NCBI GenBank assembly: GCA_027493625.1
Contig: JAOSKM010000003.1
Coordinates: 787,028-851,027 of the forward strand
Direction: 5' to 3'
DNA: 64,000 bases
DNA from: Planctomycetota bacterium
Lineage (GTDB): Bacteria > Planctomycetota > UBA8742 > UBA2392
Part shown: positions 16,691-24,875 of the stretch, piece after piece
How positions within the stretch are numbered: position 1 is the stretch's first letter
Layout: every line of letters starts with the position of its first letter
Notes under the pieces: model-generated
Databases searched by the model: none
Seen by the model: only the letters and a program-made list of their open reading frames with translations
What the model was told of the DNA's origin: nothing
Translations under genes and position numbers: made by a program

Positions 16691-18820
16691 TTACTCCGCG
16701 TTGCCCGCGGGCTCGCCCTCGTCGTTGGGCGCCGGCGGCGTGTCCGCCGAGTTGTCCGGCGGCACGGTGGGGATCACCTGCGGCGGCTGGCCGCTGGGCT
16801 TTGACTTGGTGGGCTGGCCGGTCCACTCGCGGATGCGGTTGAAGATCTCGTAGTCCACGTAGTCGTAGTAGGTCTTGGCCTGCGGGTGGTCGCGCAGGGC
16901 ACGCACCTGCGGAACCTGATCGTAGAGCACGATCGGCAGCGTCAGGACGGCCACGAAGATCAGCAACAGGACCGTGAAGATGAGCAGCACGCGCTTGCCG
17001 CCGCCCTTCTTCTCTTTCTCTGGCTCGGCGGCGGGTACTTCCTTCTTGGGCAGCTCGCGCTTGCTGGCACCGGCCATGGCGGGCGCTTTGCCGGGCAGCT
17101 TGCCCTTGCCCTTGCCGACGGGCGGGGCGGCTTCCTCGGGCAGTTCCTCGGGAACTTCGTCCGGTACGTCCACACCGGCTTCCTCGGGCAGCTCCTCGGC
17201 CACCTCTTCCTCGTAACGCGGTGGCTCAGTGGGGCGCTTGACGCCCCCTGAGCTGGAGGTGGTGCCCACGCCACGGCGCAGCGGGTGCACGTCTTCCATG
17301 GCGGCGGGCGCGGTCGGCACGTCGTCGATCACCTTGCCGCGCGGCAACTCGACGTCGCCAAAATCGTCTGCGCCCTGGCGCCCGCGCTGCTTGCCGGTGT
17401 CGCGGCGACCCTGCGGCATCTTGGGCGGCGGCGGGCTGAACAGCGTGGCGTCCAGGTTGCCGCCGGCCGGGGCTTCGGCAAAGGGTTCATCGGCAAAGGA
17501 TTCCGGTTCAGCGCCGAAGGGCTCGGCTTCCGCGGCGAACGAGTCGGCCTCGGCCGCGAAGGGTTCGGCCTCGGCTGCGAAAGGTTCCGCTTCCATGCCG
17601 AAGGGTTCGGGCTCGGCGCCGAAGGGCTCGGCTTCCATGCCGGGGCTTTCGCCCCAGTCGTCGCCGGCGGGCTGGGGCTCCGCGGGCAGGCGGCCGCCCA
17701 TCTCGGGCGGGCGCGGGCTGAACACGGTGCGGTCCATGGCGCCGGTCTTCTGGCGCGGGCTGGAACCGATGCCCGGCGGGGGCGGGCTGAACATGGTGGC
17801 GTCCAGGTCGGCGCCGCCGCCCAGCGGGCGGGTGCTGCCGGTGGGCGCCGCGTCCAGCTCTTCGGGTGAGCGGATATCGTTGCCGAAATCGGCGAAATCG
17901 TCGCCGGCGGGTGCCAGCGAAGGCCCGCCGTATGCGGGCTGCGGCGGCGCGGCCTGGAACCCGCGGGCCGGGGGCTGCTGGAAGCCGCCCATCGAGTCGT
18001 CGTCGAAGCCGCCGATGGTGGGCAACTGCTCGTCGTCGGGTGAGGCCAGGCCTTCGTACTCTGCGCCCAGGCTGGCCAGCTTGGGGCTGGAGTCCATGCG
18101 CGACAGTTCCTGCGGCTCATTGCCATAACCGCCGCCGTAGGGGTCGTCGCCGAAGGGCGAGTCGTCGCCGAAGCCGGCGGGTTCGAGGCTTCCGCCGCCG
18201 AAGGGCTCGGGCTGCATTTCACCGAAAGGCTCGGGCTGCATCTCGCCGCCGAACCCGCCGCCGAAAGGCTCCGGCTGCATGTCGCCGCCGAACGGTTCAG
18301 GCTGCATGTCGCCGCCGAAGGGCTCGGGCGCCATGTCGCCGCCGCCGAACGGGTCGCCGCCGAAGGGACTGGGGCTGTCATCGAAGAAGGCGGATGCTTC
18401 CTGCTCCTGCTTGCGGCGAGCCTCCTGCTTGGCGCGTTCACGCTCGTTGCGCACCCGGGCCTGCATGTCGGGCGGCGGCGGACTGAACACCGTGGCGTCG
18501 GGGTCGGCGCCGCTCATGCCCGAGAACTGCGGCACCGCGTCTCCGGAGAAATTCTGCGCGCCCGTCGGCGCCGCCGGCCTTACGCCCGGCTTCTGGACCT
18601 TGCTGGTGTGCTTCTTGACGACCTTGATGTTCAGGTCGCGGTCGATTTCCTGAAGCTGCTGCGGCGTCAGCAGGCCCGCTTTCTCCAGGATCATGCGCAC
18701 GCTGACCTTCTTGCCCTGCGCGGCGAGCTGCTTCTGTTTGGCCAGAACCTGGTCAAGCCGCTGCTTGTTCAAGTAGCCGCGGGCTACCGCCTGCTGACCA
18801 TATCGGAGGTTAATCGGCAT
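16691..18820 (-). CDS. Low-complexity single-pass membrane protein with four D-x-T-x-F-S-P motifs
   Basis: The protein has 709 residues. Residues 1-65 form a compact helical domain (ARGYLNKQRLDQVLAKQKQL and MILEKAGLLTPQQLQEID) that resembles the N-terminal modules of type II/IV secretion ATPases, though weakly. The middle is disordered, with about five copies of a QPEPFGGD-like unit (about 165-215) and AEAEPF repeats (about 395-440). A motif D-[AR]-T-[VML]-F-S-P-[PR]-P-P occurs four times (near 108, 336, 362, 457). A hydrophobic helix lies at about 610-632, followed by a 75-residue tail. An acidic residue two before Thr and a hydrophobic after it suggest Ser/Thr-kinase sites readable by FHA domains (inference). 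Function unknown. Confidence 0.8.
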   Translation of the reverse strand: MPINLRYGQQAVARGYLNKQRLDQVLAKQKQLAAQGKKVSVRMILEKAGLLTPQQLQEIDRDLNIKVVKKHTSKVQKPGVRPAAPTGAQNFSGDAVPQFSGMSGADPDATVFSPPPPDMQARVRNERERAKQEARRKQEQEASAFFDDSPSPFGGDPFGGGDMAPEPFGGDMQPEPFGGDMQPEPFGGGFGGEMQPEPFGEMQPEPFGGGSLEPAGFGDDSPFGDDPYGGGYGNEPQELSRMDSSPKLASLGAEYEGLASPDDEQLPTIGGFDDDSMGGFQQPPARGFQAAPPQPAYGGPSLAPAGDDFADFGNDIRSPEELDAAPTGSTRPLGGGADLDATMFSPPPPGIGSSPRQKTGAMDRTVFSPRPPEMGGRLPAEPQPAGDDWGESPGMEAEPFGAEPEPFGMEAEPFAAEAEPFAAEADSFAAEAEPFGAEPESFADEPFAEAPAGGNLDATLFSPPPPKMPQGRRDTGKQRGRQGADDFGDVELPRGKVIDDVPTAPAAMEDVHPLRRGVGTTSSSGGVKRPTEPPRYEEEVAEELPEEAGVDVPDEVPEELPEEAAPPVGKGKGKLPGKAPAMAGASKRELPKKEVPAAEPEKEKKGGGKRVLLIFTVLLLIFVAVLTLPIVLYDQVPQVRALRDHPQAKTYYDYVDYEIFNRIREWTGQPTKSKPSGQPPQVIPTVPPDNSADTPPAPNDEGEPAGNAE

Positions 18821-18907
18821 GGGTGGTTGGGGTCCCCTGAGGGTTCAATGCGCCCGCCGTGAGCTTAAGCCAAGCATCCGGCAGGACTTGCAGACCGAAT
18901 CTTGTTT

Positions 18908-18924
18908 CCCGGCATACTGCCGGG
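18908..18924 (-). terminator. Candidate terminator of the methyltransferase gene
   Basis: A short hairpin (CCCGGCA, TAC, TGCCGGG) lies 34 bp beyond the methyltransferase stop on the minus strand. The T run after it is weak, so the call is tentative. Confidence 0.45.
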
Positions 18925-18957
18925 CAAGCAAAATGCCTGTAAGCCGCACAGTATAAC

Positions 18958-19725
18958 TCAACCGTCACATTCCGATAGCCTGCGAATTGCCAGCGCTACC
19001 GCGTCGCCGCTGCTGTCCACGCCCAGCACCCGCCGCCCGAGGCGCTTGGCCGCGACCAGCGCGGAGCCAGAGCCGCAACAGGGGTCCAGCACCAGGTCGC
19101 CCGGGCTGCTGAAGCACTCCACCAGCCGGCTCAACAGCGCCAGCGGCTTCTGGGTGGGGTAACCCGCGTATTCCTTCTGGTTGCCGCGCAAGGCCGGGAT
19201 CTCCCACACGTCGCGCATGGCCGCCCAGGTGTACAGGCCCTGCTCATCCTCATGGATCTCGATGTTCTTGAAGCCGTAGCGGTGTGCCAGGTAGCTCTTC
19301 TCGCGCAACTGGTGGAAGGTGTATTCGGGCCCGGACGCGAACACGTGTATGCTGTCGTGCTTGCGGCCCAGGCTGCGCTTGCTGCCGCCGCCGGTGCGGT
19401 ACGACCAGATGATCTCGTTGACGAATGCGCCGGCGCCGAGCAGCCGTTCGAGCTCGAAGCGCCCGTGGTGGGCGGCGCGCCAGTCCAGGTGCAGGGCCAG
19501 CACGCCGTGCGGCGTCAGCAGCGGGCGCACGGCCGTCAGCAGCCCGCGCAGGAAGCCCAGGTACTCGGCCAGGCCGCCGGGCCAGCGGTCGTCGTAGCTG
19601 GGGCCGGGGGCGCGGTTGCGGCGCTTGCGCCCGCTGAAGAAGGGTGGGTCGATATACACCAGCGCGGCCTCGCCCTGGGGCAGGTAAGGCGCGAGTTGCA
19701 TGAAGTCGCCGTGGTGAACGGACAT
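18958..19725 (-). CDS. Orphan DNA methyltransferase, beta-class (N6-adenine/N4-cytosine)
   Basis: The protein has 255 residues. The catalytic motif IV, DPPF, is near residue 26, and the S-adenosylmethionine motif I, DPCCGSGSALVAAKRLG, is near 215. This is the beta-class motif order, typical of site-specific modification methylases. The target-recognition region lies between (FVNEIIWSYRTGGGSKRS). There is no restriction endonuclease beside it, so it is probably a solitary regulatory or protective methylase. The start at 19725 has no ribosome site. Instead a CTGAAAC-type heptad array ends 6-7 bases upstream of the ATG. Confidence 0.88.
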   Translation of the reverse strand: MSVHHGDFMQLAPYLPQGEAALVYIDPPFFSGRKRRNRAPGPSYDDRWPGGLAEYLGFLRGLLTAVRPLLTPHGVLALHLDWRAAHHGRFELERLLGAGAFVNEIIWSYRTGGGSKRSLGRKHDSIHVFASGPEYTFHQLREKSYLAHRYGFKNIEIHEDEQGLYTWAAMRDVWEIPALRGNQKEYAGYPTQKPLALLSRLVECFSSPGDLVLDPCCGSGSALVAAKRLGRRVLGVDSSGDAVALAIRRLSECDG

Positions 19726-19731
19726 GGCGTT

Positions 19732-19771
19732 GCAGGTTTCAGGGCTCAGGTTCCAGGTTTTAGGTTTCAGC
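19732..19771. repeat. CAGGTTT-type heptad repeats upstream of the methyltransferase
   Basis: Degenerate 7-base units (CAGGTTT, CAGGGCT, CAGGTTC, CAGGTTT, TAGGTTT) fill the sequence directly in front of the methyltransferase start codon. The same family is found at 23407, 24156, 49732 and 51276. Confidence 0.8.
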
Positions 19772-19860
19772 GCTGCAGACGGGAACTGTGCGGCGCGTGC
19801 CCGGCCTGCGCTCTTGATCATTGCCGCGTGATCTTCGATTATCGGGTTTGCGAGGTTTCC

Positions 19861-20499
19861 ATGCTGGTGAATCCCCGAACGGGTCCGATCAAGGGCGGCG
19901 TTGTGCTGCTGCCCAAGCGTTTCGTGATCGACAAGGCCGTGCTGCACAGCGCCCAGGGCATCGCCAACACCGGCTTTGCCGTCAGCGTGCCGGAGCTGGC
20001 CAAGCAGCCCCGCACCATCGACGACGTGACGCTGGACGACATCGTCAACGGCGTGCGCGCCGCCAAAGAGGCCGCGCGCGAGTTGCGCCGCACACTGAAC
20101 GGCGACAAGAAAGTCGGCGTGGTGGGGGCCTGGCTGGCCGGCACCATCGCGCTGCTGGCCAGCGAAGAGGAGTTCGACGCCACCGTGGTTGTATGCCCCT
20201 TCGTGCGCCTGCCCGTGGCCGACGACGTGATCATCCGCCAGCCGCTGGACGTGATCCGCAGGGCGCGCGCGCCGATCCTGGCAGTGTTCGGCGAGCTGGA
20301 CAGCGAGGTGCCCATCGAGGACGTGCGCGCCCTCGAGAAAGTGCTGTCTGCCAGCCCCTCCGACGACGAAAGCTACACCTACCCCGGCGTGGGCCATGCC
20401 TTCTTCGACAACGAGGAAGGCAACACCGAGTACCGCGAGGCCGCCGAGCGCGACCTGTGGACCCGCATCGACCGCTTCTTCGCCCAGCGCATGGCGTGA
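19861..20499 (+). CDS. Dienelactone hydrolase-like alpha/beta hydrolase lacking the nucleophile
   Basis: The 212-residue product follows the dienelactone hydrolase fold. The acid position is in GELDSEVP and the histidine is in YPGVGHAFFD, both conserved. The nucleophile elbow, usually G-x-C-x-G-G or G-x-S-x-G, reads GAWLAG here (about residue 95), so the Cys/Ser is replaced by Trp. The enzyme is therefore probably inactive as a hydrolase or has acquired another role. ATG 19861 is chosen because it starts the conserved region. It is convergent with the zinc-ribbon membrane gene. Confidence 0.82.
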   Translation: MLVNPRTGPIKGGVVLLPKRFVIDKAVLHSAQGIANTGFAVSVPELAKQPRTIDDVTLDDIVNGVRAAKEAARELRRTLNGDKKVGVVGAWLAGTIALLASEEEFDATVVVCPFVRLPVADDVIIRQPLDVIRRARAPILAVFGELDSEVPIEDVRALEKVLSASPSDDESYTYPGVGHAFFDNEEGNTEYREAAERDLWTRIDRFFAQRMA

Positions 20500-20524
20500 G
20501 GCCATGCCGGGGGCATGACGCTAC

Positions 20525-21961
20525 TCAATCTGTCGGGCGGCGTACGTTGTGGACCGTCACGTCCTGCACGTTCAGCAGGCTTTCGATGCGCTGCTCGAGA
20601 TACAGGGCGTGCGCCCAGTCGTGCAACCCGTCCAGGAGCGGCACGCGCTGGTTGTCTTTCAGGATCAGGACCAGTGACAGCCCTTCAACCGTCGCCAGGC
20701 TCACCAGCTGGGCTATGCTGGATACTGGAAACTCTCGACGCCGCAGCGGTCCGAACGGACGGGGAGTCAGCACCACGCCGGACGCACCGGCTGCGACATG
20801 GCGCCCCTGCAAGTGGGGCCAGAACAGCCAGAAAGTGCCGCCAAGCCCGACCATCGGAATGCCAGGCAGCAGCAGGTAGGCCGGCTTCAAGACCAGGCAG
20901 AGCCCGGCAACCGCAAGGCACAGGACTCCGCTTGCGACGTAGAAGCCGAATGGTCCGGCCAGCGCCCGCCAGGGACGCAGATTCCAGACTTCCAGACCGC
21001 CCGGACCCTCCACCAGCTCCCAGGGCGGGTGGAAGCCTGGATTGCGGCGGCGGCGTGGCACTCCGTGACGCAGGAACGGGCGCACATCCTGGATCACGCC
21101 GCACTGCGTGCAGTCCGCCGCCAGCAGTTCGCGGCGAATGTTCTTCAGCGGGATGGGCGCACCGCAGCAGCGGCAGGACAACTCCAGCTTTGCCGGCATG
21201 CGGGCGCCAGCGGCAGGCGCGCTGTCCTGCGCACCGCGGAACAGCACACGCGTGCGGCCGGGGGCGCGGGGTAAAGACCGGGCTTCAAGGCCGGTCGCCT
21301 GCAGCAGGTAGTGGCGCAGGACGTCCGCCACCTCGGGGTCCGTGAAGCCGGTGGAGACCTCGATGTCGTCGCGACCGACAACCTGGAGAGATACCGAGTA
21401 GCCCTGGAAGCTGTCGGCCTGCTGACTGTCGACATACCGGCGGGCCACAACTCCGCTCACGCCCTGGAAATCAATCCGTCGTGCGGGTTTCAACGGCAGC
21501 GGACCCGAGGAGACGCGCGCGCCGGTCGGCGCGATCAGCACGACGCGATAGTTCACCAGGTTGGCTACCACGGTGTAGATGCCTGCAAGCAGGAGCAATG
21601 CAAAGACCACCCACATCACTCGCGATACAGGCGTGGAGCCGCCGGAGCTTCCATCCATCCACACGAACGGATAAGAGATCGCCATCGCCGCCGCCGCCAG
21701 CAGCCCGGAGGCGACCAGCGGTGTCACATACGCGTTATTGTGGCGGAAGCGCACCCGCACGCCGGCACCTGTCTCCTCGACGTCAACGCCCTTGGGCAGA
21801 AAAACCGGCGGCGGCACGTACGCACGACCATTGCGGCGTGCGGTGATCTCGGCAATGTTGTGCAGCGTCCCGCAGAACGAGCAGACCGCAAAACGCATGC
21901 GACGGCTGACCTTGCCGGGGTCAAACTCCGCGCCGCAGTTTTCACAGGTAAGCCGCATCAC
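20525..21961 (-). CDS. Membrane protein with two zinc ribbons, internally duplicated
   Basis: The 478-residue protein has two similar halves. Each starts with a zinc ribbon: CENCGAEF...CSFCG at residues 6-30 and CRCCGAPI...CTQCG at about 258-285. Each half then has a pair of hydrophobic helices (about 83-130 and 340-385) and a soluble beta-rich region resembling a PH-like membrane-associated domain. I do not recognise the family. The duplication points to an origin by tandem fusion. It is not tightly linked to a neighbour. Confidence 0.75.
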   Translation of the reverse strand: MMRLTCENCGAEFDPGKVSRRMRFAVCSFCGTLHNIAEITARRNGRAYVPPPVFLPKGVDVEETGAGVRVRFRHNNAYVTPLVASGLLAAAAMAISYPFVWMDGSSGGSTPVSRVMWVVFALLLLAGIYTVVANLVNYRVVLIAPTGARVSSGPLPLKPARRIDFQGVSGVVARRYVDSQQADSFQGYSVSLQVVGRDDIEVSTGFTDPEVADVLRHYLLQATGLEARSLPRAPGRTRVLFRGAQDSAPAAGARMPAKLELSCRCCGAPIPLKNIRRELLAADCTQCGVIQDVRPFLRHGVPRRRRNPGFHPPWELVEGPGGLEVWNLRPWRALAGPFGFYVASGVLCLAVAGLCLVLKPAYLLLPGIPMVGLGGTFWLFWPHLQGRHVAAGASGVVLTPRPFGPLRRREFPVSSIAQLVSLATVEGLSLVLILKDNQRVPLLDGLHDWAHALYLEQRIESLLNVQDVTVHNVRRPTD

Positions 21962-22024
21962 ACGCAGAATAACGAGTCAGCCCGCGGCGGCCACCTTGTA
22001 GTAACGCAGTGCCAGCGGCCGGCG

Positions 22025-23380
22025 CTACGAGGGTTGCAGAGGGTTCACGCGGCGCAGCACTATCGGTGTCAGGTTGATGCCGTCGTCGAGATCCGCAAGC
22101 AGGAACGACTCCCCGCCCGCCAGCTTTACGTTCGCCAGCTCAAACTCCGGCGGCGCCGACTTTGCCTCGTCCGCGTACACCAGGTACATCAGGCCGTTAC
22201 GGCCGGTAACGCTGACGCGCCCCTCGTAGGCCAGGCGGTTGGTTTCGCGGTCGCCGAACGGCGAGGCCGCGCCGTGGTTGACGCCTTCGCGCCCTCCCTG
22301 GTCAAGCAGCGCGCGGGCGCTGCCGTCGTCGTACAGCACGATGGTGAGCCATGCGCCCTTGTGCTGGAAGTGCTCGATGATCGGCTTGTCGAGCGCGTTG
22401 ATGAACTGCTCGTTGTCGAGCTCGCCGATCTCACTGACGTTGGCCGTCGGCGGTACCGGGTTACCCTTGGCGTCGGGCCACGGGCCGCGGAACACGCCCT
22501 TGATGCCGCCGCCGCCGGTGCGGAACCAGCGCCAGGTGGTGGAGGCGCGCAGGCACGCGGCCTCAAGCAGCCGCGGGTCATCCTTGGTCTTGAAACGCGC
22601 CTGCAGCTTGCTGATGAACTCGGCCTCGGAGACGTACTGCTCGAGCATCGGCCAGATCAGCCGAGAGTCGCCCCATTCCACCATGCGGCGGCGCACGTCC
22701 GGCAGCTCACTGACGCCCAGCAGCGCCGCGAAATCCGCGGGCCCCCAGCCCAGCGCCAGCAGGAAATCCACCATCTGCGCGCCGTCGTAGATGCCGCCCT
22801 TTTCCTCGCGTGCGTCATCCAGGTTGAACTCCCACACGCCGGGTACCAGCAGGCCGGCCGCCGACTTGTCTTCGAGAGCGCGCAGTCGGCCGCACAGCCG
22901 GAAGGCGTCCAGGCGCTCGCCGTTCAGGGCGCGCTGCAGCACGCGGAAGTTGTAGCCGCGCGCGTACAGCCACGCCGCCACGTCCGTGAGCGCGTACTTG
23001 CGCGCCACCAGCACTTCGCCCAGCGCCTTGGCCACGGCCGCGGGCTCGAACGGCTTTGCCTCCAGCAGCGCTTTCACAGCGGCCGTGTCGCGGCAGCGGG
23101 GCAGTGCGCCCTCGAGCTTGAGCTGCGCGTCGAGGGCGTTCTTTTCGTCGGTGCGCAGGTGGAAGTGCATCAGGTTTGCCAGCTCGTGCAGGTCGGCGTG
23201 CTCGAACAGCCGCTCGACCAGCGCGCCGGGGGGCACCAGGCCTTCGGCGGTTTCGTTCAGCAGGGCGACTCGCCCTTCATCAAAGCCGCGCGGGACGCGG
23301 GGCAGCGCGGGTTCGTCGTCCTGCGCCACCGTCATGGCGGGCAGCAGCAGGGCCAGCAGAATGGCGAGGCAGCGTCTCAT
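22025..23380 (-). CDS. Secreted protein of unknown function
   Basis: The 451-residue protein has a clear signal peptide (MRRCLAILLALLLPAMTVAQ). The rest is a helical N-terminal half (about 25-270) and a beta-rich C-terminal half (about 280-450). No motif that I recognise and no cysteine pattern are visible. The start is about 27 bp from a CAGGTTTC heptad array lying between it and the YaeQ-like gene. Confidence 0.75.
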   Translation of the reverse strand: MRRCLAILLALLLPAMTVAQDDEPALPRVPRGFDEGRVALLNETAEGLVPPGALVERLFEHADLHELANLMHFHLRTDEKNALDAQLKLEGALPRCRDTAAVKALLEAKPFEPAAVAKALGEVLVARKYALTDVAAWLYARGYNFRVLQRALNGERLDAFRLCGRLRALEDKSAAGLLVPGVWEFNLDDAREEKGGIYDGAQMVDFLLALGWGPADFAALLGVSELPDVRRRMVEWGDSRLIWPMLEQYVSEAEFISKLQARFKTKDDPRLLEAACLRASTTWRWFRTGGGGIKGVFRGPWPDAKGNPVPPTANVSEIGELDNEQFINALDKPIIEHFQHKGAWLTIVLYDDGSARALLDQGGREGVNHGAASPFGDRETNRLAYEGRVSVTGRNGLMYLVYADEAKSAPPEFELANVKLAGGESFLLADLDDGINLTPIVLRRVNPLQPS

Positions 23381-23406
23381 GGGGACAGTGTAGCAAGGCG
23401 GCAGGG

Positions 23407-23611
23407 CTTCAGGTTTCAGGTTTCAGGTTTCAGGGGACAGGGGTCAGGTTTTTGGAGTTAGGGGTTAGGATTCTGGTTGTAGGTGTTTGGGCTTTGGGCT
23501 GTTGGCCGCGTGGCTGGCACGCGCTTGAGCAACAAGTGGCTCCCTGACCTCTAACCTCCGACCTCTAACCACAAACCTCTAACCACAAACCTCTAACCAC
23601 AAACCACCAAC
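23407..23611. repeat. Heptad repeat block (CAGGTTT ... ACCTCTAACC)
   Basis: Four head-to-tail AGGTTTC units (23410-23433) are followed by degenerate units. On the far side are inverted units of the form ACCTCTAACC and ACCACAA (23541-23611). Together they fill most of the 233-bp gap between the gene starting at 23380 and the YaeQ-like stop at 23614. No gene is seen in it. Confidence 0.8.
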
Positions 23612-23613
23612 CG

Positions 23614-24154
23614 CTACTCCGTCCGGAAGCGATGAATCGTGGTGGAGAAGGTTGTTCCGCCGATCACCAGTTGCAGCGAGTCGCCGGAGATCACCGTGAC
23701 CACGTCGTTCTTGCCGGTCAGCGCGCCCGCCACGTTCTCGATGAAACTGTTGTCGAAGCCGATGAACTCGATGGCGTGCAGGCGGCGCACTTCGCCGCGG
23801 CAGCGTTCCATGATCTCGCGGGCCTCGCGGGCCGTGCGGCGCAGCATCACCACGCGCGCGTCGTAGTGGCGAAACGTTACCTTGTCCAGTTTCTGCACAC
23901 GGCACTGGCCGCACTCCACCCAAAGCGCGGGGCGGTAGTCTTCGGCGCGCAGCAGCAGGTCGGGCTTGTAGCGGTCTTCGTCCTCCATGTTCGGCTCAAC
24001 CTGCAGGGCCGGATCATGAAACAGCGCCAGTGCCAGGATCTTTCAGCACGATGTGCGGCAGGCCTTCACCCTCGCGGGTTTCGAGCACGATGCGGCGCTC
24101 GGCGAAAAGTTCGCGGTCGTAGTCGTTGATGCTGAGGTCTACGCTGAGGCGCAA
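23614..24154 (-). CDS. YaeQ-like protein, frame broken by one base
   Basis: Two adjacent frames together encode a YaeQ-like protein of about 179 residues, matching the usual length of about 180. The first part (RLSVDLSINDYDRELFAERR...) runs into the second (ILALALFHDPALQVEP...ALWVECGQCRVQKLDK). The join is at an AAA run (24041-24043 as TTT on the plus strand), where AA instead of AAA would restore the frame. No ATG is available at the 5' end. A TTG at 24154 directly abuts CTGAAAC heptads, so the start is uncertain. The YaeQ family has a PD-(D/E)XK-like fold, with unclear function. Confidence 0.7.
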
Positions 24155-24155
24155 A

Positions 24156-24249
24156 TCAGGTTTCAGGTTTCAGGTTTCAGGGACCAGGTGTCAGGGAACA
24201 GCTCAAGGTTCCAACCTGACACCTGAAACCTGACACCTGCCCCCTGAAA
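24156..24249. repeat. Inverted heptad repeat array (CAGGTTT / ACCTGAAACC)
   Basis: Three exact AGGTTTC units (24158-24180) are followed by degenerate units, and then by inverted CCTGACACCTGAAACC units (24214-24247). The block can fold into a long imperfect hairpin and sits between the YaeQ-like start and the DUF4870 gene's 3' flank. Confidence 0.8.
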
Positions 24250-24254
24250 ATGCA

Positions 24255-24280
24255 ACCGGGGACGCTTGCGCGTCCCCGGT
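24255..24280 (-). terminator. Hairpin terminator of the DUF4870-like gene
   Basis: A perfect stem (CCGGGGACGC, TTGC loop, GCGTCCCCGG) lies 39 bp past the stop codon on the minus strand. It is followed in that direction by TTGCATTTT, a modest T-rich tail. Confidence 0.6.
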
Positions 24281-24318
24281 CAAGTAAGGCCTTTCCGTGC
24301 TTACTTCGCAGCTTCCGT

Positions 24319-24672
24319 CTAGCCCTGGAAGCCGTTGGCGGAAATCAGCATGACCTTGGGGTCCTTGCCTTCGCCGATCTGCTGCATGCCGAGGAAGCCG
24401 AGGTAGATGGCAAACAGCCAGCCCAGGAAGCAGAAAGATCCGACGAAGGACACGATGGCGAGGATCCAGCACTTCTTGACCTGGTCCTGGTACCACGCGC
24501 TCTCCTGCTGGCCTTCCTTCTTCACGATGTAACCGAAGATGATCGGGCCCCAGATGGAGAGCACGCCGGAAAGGATCCACATCAGCTTGGCGTTTTCCGC
24601 GAGGTCCTTCGACACGCCCAGCGATTCAAGAGTCTTCTGGTCGCCAGCCGGCGCCGGTGCATTTTCTGTCAT
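24319..24672 (-). CDS. Small membrane protein, DUF4870/Tic20-like
   Basis: The 117-residue protein has hydrophobic helices at about 29-48, 66-85 and 86-98. The pattern of an N-terminal helix, a loop YIVKKEGQQESAWYQDQ, and then paired helices fits DUF4870 membrane proteins of unknown role. The start is backed by an AAGGGG site 8 bases upstream. About 200 bp of comparatively AT-rich sequence separate it from metK and probably contain its promoter (a TTGACC element is visible on the minus strand). Confidence 0.75.
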   Translation of the reverse strand: MTENAPAPAGDQKTLESLGVSKDLAENAKLMWILSGVLSIWGPIIFGYIVKKEGQQESAWYQDQVKKCWILAIVSFVGSFCFLGWLFAIYLGFLGMQQIGEGKDPKVMLISANGFQG

Positions 24673-24875
24673 GGGTTCGTCCCCTTATCTTTTCTTTTTT
24701 TGGTAACTGTGAACGATCTGTTTGAAGTCTTGCCCGTAAAGGTCGGCAATATAGAGCGACAAAAGCACTTGCCTACCTGCTTTTTATGAATTTTGCCCGC
24801 CGATACGGTCAATCCGTAAGTTGATTTACAGTTCCGCCTTAGGTCACGCAATACACTTTCTTGCAGAACGTATCG

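Noticed and set aside
23407-24249. Possible CRISPR array from the regular CAGGTTT units
   Set aside because: The units are 7 bases, contiguous and degenerate, with no spacers of 25-40 bases and no cas gene nearby.
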